Source: an uncultured Clostridia bacterium (GTDB taxonomy: Bacteria; Bacillota; Clostridia; Oscillospirales; CAG-272). Taken from it: 22,723 bases of DNA. Below are positions 13,059 to 20,725 of this stretch, one piece after another. How positions within the stretch are numbered: the stretch's first letter is position 1; the number at the start of each line of letters is the position of its first letter. A program made the translations under genes and the position numbers. Location of the stretch: positions 1 through 22,723 of the forward strand of contig CAJGCF010000018.1 of the NCBI GenBank assembly GCA_904501865.1. Reading direction: 5' to 3'. The notes under the pieces were generated by a model that saw only the letters and a program-made list of their open reading frames with translations, did not search any database and was not told the DNA's origin.

Positions 13059-15230
13059 TCAACTTATTATATCCCCTCTGACGCAGAACATACGCTCCGC
13101 GGCGGCACGCAAGGGAGCGTGAGTTTCAAGCGTTGGGTCATTTTCTATAAACTTATTTGCGGCGGCGAATGCCTCACTCATAAGGTCCGCGTCCTCGCAC
13201 ATATTTGCAAGATTGAACTCGAGGCTTCCGCTCTGTCTTATTGCCGAGTTGCCTGACAAGGACAAAAAGTCGCCCGGGCCGCGAAGCTTGAGGTCCTCCT
13301 CGGCTATCTCAAAGCCGTTGTAGCAGGTGCACATTGTTTTGAGCCTTTGTCTTGCGTTCTCTCCAAGCTTACCGTCAGCGCCCGACACGAGCACGCAATA
13401 GGATTTTTTCTGTCCTCTGCCCACACGTCCACGGAGCTGATGGAGCTGCGAGAGTCCGAACCGCTCGGCGTTTTCGACTATCATAAGGCACGCCGCGGGC
13501 ACGTTTACTCCTACCTCTATGACCGTGGTGGAGACGAGTATCTGTATCTCGCCGAGCGAGAATCTCCGCATAACGTCGTCCTTATCTGCCGCCTTCATTT
13601 TTCCGTGCACAAAGGCTACCGAATAGCCCTCAAGCCGCTGTGAAAGCTCGTCGGCATACTGTATAGCCGCCTTGAGCGGAGGCTTTTGCTTTCTTTGAAA
13701 TTCCTCTATGGCAAATGTCTGCATCTCCTCACCGAAGATGGATATTGCCGCCATATCAAGCTCTCCGCTCTCACTCTCCTGCTCCTCGACCGCGGGACAG
13801 ACCACGTAGACCTGACCGCCCTCGTCGACCTGCTTTTTGATAAATGCGTCAAGTCGGGCGCGGTATCCCTCGTCTACAAGGAAGGTATCCACTCTCTGAC
13901 GCCCGGGGGGCATCTCGTCTATCTTTGACATCTTGAGGTCGCCGTACATTACAAGCGCGAGGGAACGGGGTATTGGCGTCGCGCTCATTACGAGCACGTG
14001 GGTGTGCTTATTCTTCTCGGATAGTAGCGCACGCTGATTTACTCCAAAGCGGTGCTGCTCATCGGTTATAACAAGTCCCGGGGCGGCAAGCTCTGCTCCG
14101 TCGGACAATAGCGCCTGAGTTCCTATGACCACGTCGAGCCGCGCGGAGCTATCATTTGACTGCATAGCAGCGTAAATCTTCTTTTTATTCGCTGCAGTGA
14201 CCGAGCTTGTAAGCAGGGCACAGCTTATCCCGAGCTTTTCAAGCATTGGGGCGAGGTCGTGATAATGTTGATTTGCGAGTATCTCGGTGGGCGCCATGAG
14301 CGCCGCCTGATATCCGCTTTTGACTGCGATATATATTGCCGCCGTGGCGCAGACCGTCTTTCCACAGCCCACGTCGCCCACTACTATTCGGCTCATAGGC
14401 GTGGTGCGACCAAGGTCGCGAGATATTTCCTCTATGGTGCGCTTTTGCGCCGAGGTGAGCTCGTATGGAAGGAGCGACAGCAGGGGAGCAATGTCCACGC
14501 TCGCGCATACGGGAGCGGTGGCTTTCTGTATCTGCTTTGCTTCTGCTCGAAGTCCTGTGGCAAACAGGAAAAATTCATCGAATATAAGGCGTTTTTTGGC
14601 TATCGCAAGGCTTTGATAGCTATCGGGGCAATGTATTTGACGCAACGCAAAATATATCGTGCAGAGCCCGTGTTCCTGCCTCACGGATTCGGGCAGTGGG
14701 TCGGGCATAGAAACTGATGCCATAGACAGAGCGTCACGCACGTTTTGCGCTATCTGCTTTTGTGACAAGCCCTCACAGAGTCTGTATACCGACACGAATG
14801 GAGGGGGCGGGGAAGATTCTACCCAAGCGTCCGCCGCGGGTGAGGTCATAAGATATCTGCTTTTTTGGCGCTCTATCTTTCCGTAAAAGCGGAATGTAGA
14901 GCCTATCGGGAACTTTTCCTTGAGATAGTTTTGATTGAAGTAGGTTATTTCACAGACACCGCTGTCGTCGAAGGCGCGGAATTTGAGCAGGGACATTCCT
15001 CTGCGGACATTATGTATCCTCGGCTCTGTGGCTACGGTCAGTACCGTGGCGCATTTCTCGTCGAGGGAGGTTTCCGACAGGAGCTTTACGTGCGCTCTGT
15101 CCTCATAGGCTCTCGGGAAATAATACAGAAGGTCCAAGATGGAATACACACCTGCCTTTTCGTAGGCCTGTTTTTTGACCTTTCCGACTCCGCTGAGAGT
15201 TCCCACGGATATTTCGTTAAGATGCTTCAA
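13059..15230 (-). CDS. recG: ATP-dependent DNA helicase RecG
   Basis: A 723-residue branched-DNA helicase that regresses stalled replication forks and processes Holliday junctions. The N-terminal wedge/OB domain covers about residues 1-190 (TLSGVGKVKKQAYEKAGV, YYFPRAYEDR). Helicase motifs are complete: Walker A GDVGCGKT, DEQHRFGVNQ, MSATPIPRSLAL, STTVIEVGVNVP and QLRGRVGRGQ, the last in the arginine-finger motif VI. It is slightly longer than the usual 680-700. The start is TTG at 15230: AAAAGGAG lies 9 bases upstream and no in-frame ATG or GTG is suitably placed. It starts 19 bases after the recombinase stop, so the two form an operon for DNA repair and chromosome maintenance. Confidence 0.96.
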   Translation of the reverse strand: MKHLNEISVGTLSGVGKVKKQAYEKAGVYSILDLLYYFPRAYEDRAHVKLLSETSLDEKCATVLTVATEPRIHNVRRGMSLLKFRAFDDSGVCEITYFNQNYLKEKFPIGSTFRFYGKIERQKSRYLMTSPAADAWVESSPPPPFVSVYRLCEGLSQKQIAQNVRDALSMASVSMPDPLPESVRQEHGLCTIYFALRQIHCPDSYQSLAIAKKRLIFDEFFLFATGLRAEAKQIQKATAPVCASVDIAPLLSLLPYELTSAQKRTIEEISRDLGRTTPMSRIVVGDVGCGKTVCATAAIYIAVKSGYQAALMAPTEILANQHYHDLAPMLEKLGISCALLTSSVTAANKKKIYAAMQSNDSSARLDVVIGTQALLSDGAELAAPGLVITDEQHRFGVNQRALLSEKNKHTHVLVMSATPIPRSLALVMYGDLKMSKIDEMPPGRQRVDTFLVDEGYRARLDAFIKKQVDEGGQVYVVCPAVEEQESESGELDMAAISIFGEEMQTFAIEEFQRKQKPPLKAAIQYADELSQRLEGYSVAFVHGKMKAADKDDVMRRFSLGEIQILVSTTVIEVGVNVPAACLMIVENAERFGLSQLHQLRGRVGRGQKKSYCVLVSGADGKLGENARQRLKTMCTCYNGFEIAEEDLKLRGPGDFLSLSGNSAIRQSGSLEFNLANMCEDADLMSEAFAAANKFIENDPTLETHAPLRAAAERMFCVRGDIIS

Positions 15231-15249
15231 ATGCCTCGTCTCCTTTTCA

Positions 15250-16293
15250 TTATTGCTCTGTCTCGACCTTTGGCTCGGGCTTATCGGCGCGAGTGTCCGT
15301 GAGCTCTGCCAAGGGGTTTTGCGCCATAGCGTTCATCATATTGACGTCGCTGACGTGAGTGTATATCTGGGTCGTATTGAGCTGCTCGTGACCGAGTATG
15401 TCCTTGAGCACTCGGATATCCACGTTGCCCGACTGATACATGAGCGTTGCCGCCGTGTGACGAAGCTTATGCACAGAATAATGCTTTGAGCCAAGCCCCG
15501 CTATATCAAGATATTTATATACGGTTGCCTGTACCGTCTTGTTGCTTATGCGTCGGTCGCGGTTACTGAGGAAAACCGCCTTGTCGGAAAGATTCTTGTT
15601 CCTTTCCGTCAGTCTGACGTTTATAAGGTAGTCGGCGAGCACCGAGCGGCAGGCGTCGTTTAAATATATGATGCGCTCCTTACTGCCTTTTCCCACTACT
15701 CTTACGTATTTGAGCTCTCTATCAAGATCGTTGATGCTTATTCCCACAAGCTCGGAAAGACGCATTCCGCAATTGAGAAACAGGGTTATCATACAAAGGT
15801 CGCGCAGACGGGATTTTGATTCGGTGTCGTTTCTCACGACGTCGAGCAGCATTTTTGACTCCTCAAGCGAGAGAAATTTCGGGAGCGTCTTTTTGTGCTT
15901 GGGAGATTCTATATTTGCCGCGGGGTTTTCCTCAAGATATCCGCGCTTGACGGTCAGAAACTTGAAAAACCCCTTGATTGCCGATAGCTTTCTCGCCTTT
16001 GACGCCCACATATTCTTGCGCACATTGCCCGTATAGAGCAGAAAATCGTATATTTTATCGGCGGTTATACTCTTTATGTACTCGACGTCTACCGAGCGGA
16101 TGTCTATCTCGCAAAACTCCTCGGAGTCGGGGTCTATCCCACGCTCTCGTGCCAGAAGATATCTGAAAAAGGTGCGCAGATCAAGGAGATATTCTTCGGT
16201 GGTCTTTTGAGAACACCCTTGTATTGCGGTCTTATATGAGGCGAATTCGCGCACAAGCTGCGGAAATTCCTCGACATTTACCTTGTATGGCAT
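15250..16293 (-). CDS. Tyrosine site-specific recombinase, XerC/XerD-like
   Basis: A 347-residue recombinase. The N-terminal SAM-like core-binding domain covers about residues 10-120 and the catalytic domain 135-325. The active-site set is complete: R178 (CGMRLSELVG), K202 (GKGSKERIIYL), H275 and R278 (HKLRHTAATLM), H302 (GHEQLNTTQ) and the nucleophile Y311 (IYTHVS). The acidic C-terminal tail (KPEPKVETEQ) is unusual, and length exceeds the usual 300. Xer enzymes resolve chromosome dimers at dif; the housekeeping context with recG fits that better than a phage integrase. The ATG at 16293 with AAGGAGAA is preferred over an upstream in-frame start 22 codons earlier. XerC versus XerD cannot be decided. 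Confidence 0.88.
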   Translation of the reverse strand: MPYKVNVEEFPQLVREFASYKTAIQGCSQKTTEEYLLDLRTFFRYLLARERGIDPDSEEFCEIDIRSVDVEYIKSITADKIYDFLLYTGNVRKNMWASKARKLSAIKGFFKFLTVKRGYLEENPAANIESPKHKKTLPKFLSLEESKMLLDVVRNDTESKSRLRDLCMITLFLNCGMRLSELVGISINDLDRELKYVRVVGKGSKERIIYLNDACRSVLADYLINVRLTERNKNLSDKAVFLSNRDRRISNKTVQATVYKYLDIAGLGSKHYSVHKLRHTAATLMYQSGNVDIRVLKDILGHEQLNTTQIYTHVSDVNMMNAMAQNPLAELTDTRADKPEPKVETEQ

Positions 16294-16356
16294 AAAATTC
16301 TCCTTGTTTTGTATGATTTTATCTGATTTTGTATAATTACGTCTACTATAATTATA

Positions 16357-16379
16357 CACTAAAGTTTTATTATTTAGTG
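16357..16379. promoter_or_regulatory. Inverted repeat in the recombinase / membrane-protein divergent region
   Basis: CACTAAA (16357-16363) and TTTAGTG (16373-16379) are perfect inverted arms 9 bases apart. A minus-strand TATAAT (16354-16349) lies next to it, so it could be an operator for the recombinase promoter. No known regulator motif is recognised. Confidence 0.3.
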
Positions 16380-16408
16380 GATATTCTGTAAATTTTCACA
16401 CAGACGTA

Positions 16409-16437
16409 TTGAAAAGTACACATTTATTTTGTATAAT
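16409..16437 (+). promoter_or_regulatory. Near-consensus sigma-A promoter of the orphan membrane protein
   Basis: TTGAAA (16409-16414), a 17-base spacer and a perfect TATAAT (16432-16437). The start point would be near 16444, giving a leader of about 50 bases with a small GC stem (CGCGCGCTCGGTGCGCG, near 16458-16475). Confidence 0.85.
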
Positions 16438-16495
16438 GGTTAGTGTTGATATATGATCGCGCGCTCGGTGCGCGGATATGAAAGGATACAGATAA

Positions 16496-17068
16496 ATGAA
16501 AGCATTTATGAGCCGTTACTCGTATGAGAGCGTTCATCTTTTTCTCAATCAGGTTGCTATAGGGCTTTTTGGAATGGTACTCGCACTTTCGGCAGGACTG
16601 ACGGAGAATGATACTTTGCGTACTGTGACGAGTGTTTTTTCAATAATATTTTTCCTCTTTCTGCATTTCACGGCTATGTGGAAGGTTGGGGCTCAGGACA
16701 GAGTTTCATACGACCTCGGAAAGCTAAAAAAGGACTATACGATACCTGTCAAGATGTGGTTGTTTGCGAATTCTCTTAACTTTCTGCTGGCTCTCCTTAT
16801 GTCTCTCGGCATTTGGTTCGACGGAGTGGGAGTGCTTGACGGTATTGGAGCGGTCGCGACTGTTATAAAGCTTGTAATCGAGGGAATGTACACGGGACTG
16901 CTTGCTATCGAGGTCGGAGGATACCCCCTCAACAGCTATTGGTTTGTACACTTTTTGACCACTCTGCCCGCACTTGCCGTTGTGTTTACGGCTTACGTGC
17001 TTGGCTTTAAAAACGTGACGCCTGCAAAGCTTTTTGGCTCATCTGGCAATACGGGCAATAAAAAGTAA
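16496..17068 (+). CDS. Predicted polytopic membrane protein of unknown function
   Basis: A 190-residue protein that I do not recognise. It has about five hydrophobic segments (roughly residues 17-36, 42-64, 85-107, 117-140 and 150-172) separated by short loops, with KLKKDYTIPVKM as the main charged loop and a polar, lysine-ending tail. No catalytic motif or signal peptide cleavage site is evident. AAAGG precedes the ATG; a second ATG four codons later is possible. It is transcribed alone, from a near-consensus promoter and with its own terminator, so it is probably well expressed in growing cells. Its neighbours (recombinase and two-component operon) give no firm hint. It could be a small permease-like component or an envelope protein. 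Confidence 0.8.
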   Translation: MKAFMSRYSYESVHLFLNQVAIGLFGMVLALSAGLTENDTLRTVTSVFSIIFFLFLHFTAMWKVGAQDRVSYDLGKLKKDYTIPVKMWLFANSLNFLLALLMSLGIWFDGVGVLDGIGAVATVIKLVIEGMYTGLLAIEVGGYPLNSYWFVHFLTTLPALAVVFTAYVLGFKNVTPAKLFGSSGNTGNKK

Positions 17069-17071
17069 AAG

Positions 17072-17104
17072 AAAAAGGGGCGTTATGACAACGCCCCCTT
17101 TTTT
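17072..17104 (+). terminator. Rho-independent terminator after the orphan membrane protein
   Basis: GGGGCGTT (17077-17084) pairs with AACGCCCC (17090-17097) around ATGAC, followed by T6 at 17099-17104 and preceded by a run of A. It lies 3 bases after the stop codon. Confidence 0.92.
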
Positions 17105-17120
17105 CTTAAAAATTCTTAAA
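17103..17120 (+). promoter_or_regulatory. Two tandem TTCTTAAA repeats upstream of the two-component promoter
   Basis: TTCTTAAA occurs at 17103-17110 and again at 17113-17120, exactly 10 bases apart, 15 bases upstream of the -35 box. Direct repeats at one helical turn are how dimers of OmpR-family regulators bind. It overlaps the T-run of the preceding terminator. A candidate site for autoregulation by the downstream response regulator; this is inference. Confidence 0.4.
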
Positions 17121-17135
17121 TGTTTACTCGGACGG

Positions 17136-17164
17136 TTGTTGTCAGAGGTAAGGTGTGCTATAAT
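17136..17164 (+). promoter_or_regulatory. Sigma-A promoter of the two-component / glycosyltransferase operon
   Basis: TTGTTG (17136-17141), a 17-base spacer and a perfect TATAAT (17159-17164). The start would be near 17171, giving a 55-base leader that contains GTACGCCCGTAC, a small stem-loop. Confidence 0.78.
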
Positions 17165-17227
17165 AGTGCGGGGTACGCCCGTACAGCTTGCGCGTCAGGC
17201 TAGAAATAAATATCGGCGGTGAGAAAA

Positions 17228-17932
17228 TTGACTGATAAAGAAATGAAAATATTGGTGGTGGACGACGAGGCGGATATTCGCAAAATACTCAGGCTTCTGC
17301 TCCAAAAGCAAGGATATACGGTGTGTGAGGCGACAAACGGCACTGATGCGGTCGGACTCGTAAGGGACGGCGGTATCGGTATTGTCATTATGGACATTAT
17401 GATGCCGAAAATGAACGGAGTTGAGGCGGTCGCACAGATACGCGGCTTTTCAAACATTCCCGTACTCTTTCTGACCGCGCGCTCGCTCGACGCGGACAAG
17501 GAGGAGGCATATCTCAGCGGAGGTGACGATTACCTCGTCAAGCCCTTTTCCGCCAAGGAGCTTTTGCTCAAGGTGGAGTCGCTTTTGCGCCGCTATATGA
17601 TATACGAGGGCAAAAACAAGGGAGAGGGCAGAGTGTTGAGCCTTGCGTGCGGCATAGAGGTCGAGCTTGACAGCAAGACAGTAAGAAAAAATGGCGAGAC
17701 GGTGTCGCTTCGCGATAAGGAAAGTGATATTTTCTTCTATTTGCTTGACAGACGAGGTCAGACAGTCTCATCAGGCGAGATATTCGAGGCGGTCTGGGCG
17801 GAAAAGGTGCTTCCGTCAAGCGCGAACAACGTTATGGTAAATATGCTTAATCTCAGAAAAAAGCTTGAGGACGATTACCAGTCGCCAAAGCTTATCAAGA
17901 CAGTTTGGGGAAAGGGATACCGCTTTGAGTAA
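17228..17932 (+). CDS. Response regulator, OmpR/PhoB family
   Basis: A 234-residue DNA-binding response regulator. The receiver domain (about residues 6-122) has the acidic pair D12-D13 (VVDDEADI), phosphorylation site D56 (VIMDIMMPKMNG), T83 (FLTARS) and K105 (YLVKPFSAKEL). The C-terminal winged helix (about 140-234) ends with NNVMVNMLNLRKKLED and TVWGKGYRFE, the OmpR-type recognition helix and hairpin. Start choice is uncertain: TTG at 17228 has GGTGAG just upstream; GTG 17219 and ATG 17243 are in frame but lack a well-placed site. It overlaps the kinase start by 8 bases, so the two are translationally coupled and form one two-component system. Confidence 0.93.
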   Translation: MTDKEMKILVVDDEADIRKILRLLLQKQGYTVCEATNGTDAVGLVRDGGIGIVIMDIMMPKMNGVEAVAQIRGFSNIPVLFLTARSLDADKEEAYLSGGDDYLVKPFSAKELLLKVESLLRRYMIYEGKNKGEGRVLSLACGIEVELDSKTVRKNGETVSLRDKESDIFFYLLDRRGQTVSSGEIFEAVWAEKVLPSSANNVMVNMLNLRKKLEDDYQSPKLIKTVWGKGYRFE

Positions 17933-19418
17933 AAAAAGATTTGTTTCACTGCGAATAAAGCTTCTTTTTGCGACTATGCTCGCCCTTGTTCTCGCGGCGG
18001 CGGTCTTTTATGGCGTCAGAGAGGTTGGAAACTTTTTGGTCTGGCGTTACTACCTTGACGACATGAATAAGCAGGAGAGAGCCGAGAATTACATGGAGGA
18101 ATTTCAGGAATACGTCGTCCAGCATAAGCTTTCTATATATGATTCAGAGAAGATATCGGCTTGGTCGGGTGGCAATTACGTTGACATAATACTTTACAAG
18201 GATTCCAGTCTTATTTACGCTCCCGATTGGTTTGAAAGCGTGGACGGCGACCCTGACCAAGCTCCCGATACCGCCGTGGGCGATGAAATGGGCACTGATG
18301 CGGACGGGGAGACTGAGACGGGTAAAGAGTCATTTGACAATCAGAACTATGAAAACTGGTTTTCGGGCGACAGAGGCTTTGTCAAATATCTGACCGAGGA
18401 GGCGCGCGAGGCTTACCAGAAGGCACTTGAAAACTCTCTTGACGAGAACCGCGCTATGATGCCCGTGTATTTTGTGGACGGCACGCTGCTTGCCACGGTT
18501 GTTGATTACAGTGAGGAATTCTTATATAATATGGTCTTTGCCATAAGCTTGACCGCCGCGCTCATAGTCGTGGGAGCGGTTATGATATTCAGCTTCAGCA
18601 AGACGCTTGTGAGGATCAAAAAGCTTTCGAGCGACGTAAGGCTTGTCGAGCAAGGCAATCTTGAACTGCCTATAAGACTTGAGGGGAACGATGAGATAAC
18701 CTCGCTCGCGAGCGACGTCAACAGCATGAGAAACTCGGTGCTTGAAAATATGACCAAGGAGCGTCAGGCATGGGAGGCAAACGCGGCTCTCATTACCGCT
18801 ATGTCTCACGATATACGTACGCCTCTGACGGTGCTTATGGGCTATCTTGACCTTATTGAGCTGCAGAATACCGACAACGCTTGTACCGACTACATCGCGT
18901 CCTGCAAGGAGAACGTCTTGCGACTTAAGGGACTTTCGGACGATATGTTTTCTTACTTTTTGGTTTTTGGAAAGAGGGACATCAACCTCAAGCCCGAGAG
19001 CGTGTGGGCAGACGAATCTCTTGAGCACATGATAGCCGAAAGACTTGTATTATTTTCTGAAAAAGGATTTACAATAGTGAGACGGGGAGATATGCCGCAT
19101 ATAAGCGTCAGCTTGGACCTGGCTTATTTCAACAGAGTGGTTGACAACGTCTTTTCAAACATTTCTAAATATGCTGATGTGACTCGTGACGTAACGGTGT
19201 CGGTGGATTTTGATGAAAATACGCTTAAGCTCGGCTTTGAGAATTATATAAGGACGGATTCAAGTATTCCCGAAAGCAACGGCATAGGACTTAAGACATG
19301 CTCCAAGATAATGGAATATATGGGCGGTCGTGTTACCGTTGATGACGACGGAGAGCGTTTTGTTCTCAGATTGTATCTTTCTGTGGAGGAGAAAAATGAT
19401 AATATTTCAAATACTTAG
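17925..19418 (+). CDS. Sensor histidine kinase with large extracellular domain
   Basis: A 497-residue membrane kinase. Membrane segment 1 is at about residues 11-32, an outside sensor region of about 165 residues follows (with an Asp/Glu-rich, low-complexity stretch near 105-135), and membrane segment 2 is at 203-225. Then come a HAMP linker (226-278), the HisKA helix with phospho-accepting H295 (AMSHDIRTPLTVLMGYLDL) and the ATPase domain with an N-box (VVDNVFSNISKYAD, N408/N412) and NGIGLKTC (452-458). A clear DxGxG G1 box is not visible, so the ATP lid is divergent. The start is TTG at 17925, with GGGGAAAGGG upstream, inside the last codons of the response regulator. The signal sensed is unknown; linkage to a glycosyltransferase suggests the envelope. 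Confidence 0.92.
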   Translation: MSKKRFVSLRIKLLFATMLALVLAAAVFYGVREVGNFLVWRYYLDDMNKQERAENYMEEFQEYVVQHKLSIYDSEKISAWSGGNYVDIILYKDSSLIYAPDWFESVDGDPDQAPDTAVGDEMGTDADGETETGKESFDNQNYENWFSGDRGFVKYLTEEAREAYQKALENSLDENRAMMPVYFVDGTLLATVVDYSEEFLYNMVFAISLTAALIVVGAVMIFSFSKTLVRIKKLSSDVRLVEQGNLELPIRLEGNDEITSLASDVNSMRNSVLENMTKERQAWEANAALITAMSHDIRTPLTVLMGYLDLIELQNTDNACTDYIASCKENVLRLKGLSDDMFSYFLVFGKRDINLKPESVWADESLEHMIAERLVLFSEKGFTIVRRGDMPHISVSLDLAYFNRVVDNVFSNISKYADVTRDVTVSVDFDENTLKLGFENYIRTDSSIPESNGIGLKTCSKIMEYMGGRVTVDDDGERFVLRLYLSVEEKNDNISNT

Positions 19419-20724
19419 TATATTCAATATCGCCTTTAGCATTTTGTTTATGCTACTGTATTCTTATCAGGTGTTTTACATTGTGGTGTCACTTGTAAAA
19501 AAGCCCGTTAAGTACAAGGAGTCTGCGAGGACGCACAGATACGCGTTTCTTATATCGGCGAGAAATGAGGAAGGTGTAATAGGACAGCTTTGCGATTCAA
19601 TAAGAGCTCAGGATTATCCGAGCGAGCTTATGGATATATATGTGGTTGCGGATAACTGCACGGACAATACTGCCACCGTTGCCGCAGAGCATGGAGCAAT
19701 AGTCACTCAAAGGTTTGATAAAGAGAAAATAGGCAAGGGCTACGCACTTGACTACCTTTTGCATTTTATCGACGGCAGCGTGGGATATGACAATTACGAT
19801 GCTTATATAGTGGTCGATGCGGACAATCTGCTTGAGCCTGATTATCTTACCGAGATGGACAAGTGCTTCTCCGAGGGGAACAGATTGATAGTCGGATATC
19901 GAAACTCCAAAAATTACGGCGACAACTGGATATCGGCGGGATATTCTCTGTGGTTCTTGAGAGCATCGAGACAGCTCAATAATCCCAGAACTATTCTTGG
20001 CACGAGCTGTGAAATAAACGGCACGGGATTTCTCATGCACAAGGACATAGTAAAGAGGCAGGATGGCTGGATACATCACTTGCTTATAGAGGATATCGAG
20101 TTTACCGTGGATAACGTGCTTCGCGGTGAAAAGGTTGTCTACTGCCACGACGCTATGTTTTACGATGAGCAGCCTACGAGCTTCAAGCAGTCCTGGTGGC
20201 AAAGGCAAAGGTGGTGTCGCGGATACTTGCAGATACTTGGAGGCTATTCGGGAAAGCTTATAAAGAGCTTCTTGACGGGAAAGGGTTTTTCAAATTATGA
20301 TATGCTTATGGCTATCGCTCCCGCGTTTTTCCTTACCGTGTTTGCTATGTTCGTGAATGCTTTGGCGCTTGTAGTCGTTCCGTTCGTTGATGTGAGCTGT
20401 TTTGTTCCTACACTGATAAGTGTACTCGTTACCTTGGTATCGGCGTGTGTTCTGTTCTTTTTTGTAGGGCTTGTGACTCTTATAACCGAATGGAAGAATA
20501 TTCGCGGTGTCAGAACAGCAAGAAAGCTATGGTCCGCGGTGACGTTCCCTCTGTTTATGGCGACTTACGTTCCGATAGCGGCGAGCGCATTGTTTAAAAA
20601 GGTAGAATGGAAGCAGATAGAGCATCACGCGGTCGCGGATACGGGAGAGCTTATATCTAACGCCAAGCAGACTCATGATAACGCGGAGGACGAGTCCCCA
20701 AAAGACCAATTTGCTATGAAATAA
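19396..20724 (+). CDS. Membrane glycosyltransferase, family GT2 (processive-type)
   Basis: A 442-residue inverting glycosyltransferase. One N-terminal membrane helix (about 8-33) is followed by a GT-A catalytic domain: FLISARNEEGVIGQL (nucleotide binding), VVADNCTDNT, the metal-binding D141-A-D143 (IVVDADNLLEPDY), GTSCEINGTGFLM, the catalytic-base pair E232-D233 and Q269-R-Q-R-W273, the QxxRW motif of processive synthases. Three to four membrane helices follow (about 303-400), then a short polar tail. Such enzymes make polysaccharides or transfer sugars to lipid carriers at the cytoplasmic membrane; product and donor are not readable. ATG at 19396 has GGAGGA in front and overlaps the kinase by 23 bases, so kinase and transferase are coupled. 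No partner such as a secretion pore or PilZ protein is in the operon. Confidence 0.9.
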   Translation: MIIFQILSIFNIAFSILFMLLYSYQVFYIVVSLVKKPVKYKESARTHRYAFLISARNEEGVIGQLCDSIRAQDYPSELMDIYVVADNCTDNTATVAAEHGAIVTQRFDKEKIGKGYALDYLLHFIDGSVGYDNYDAYIVVDADNLLEPDYLTEMDKCFSEGNRLIVGYRNSKNYGDNWISAGYSLWFLRASRQLNNPRTILGTSCEINGTGFLMHKDIVKRQDGWIHHLLIEDIEFTVDNVLRGEKVVYCHDAMFYDEQPTSFKQSWWQRQRWCRGYLQILGGYSGKLIKSFLTGKGFSNYDMLMAIAPAFFLTVFAMFVNALALVVVPFVDVSCFVPTLISVLVTLVSACVLFFFVGLVTLITEWKNIRGVRTARKLWSAVTFPLFMATYVPIAASALFKKVEWKQIEHHAVADTGELISNAKQTHDNAEDESPKDQFAMK

Positions 20725-20725
20725 G

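Noticed and set aside
14239..14886. Several open frames on the + strand within recG
   Set aside because: They overlap recG helicase motifs in other frames and have no ribosome binding sites or family resemblance.
15250..16293. Tyrosine recombinase as a phage or integrative-element integrase
   Set aside because: It is operonic with recG, with no att-like repeats, tRNA, excisionase or phage genes around it, so a housekeeping Xer-type role is more likely.
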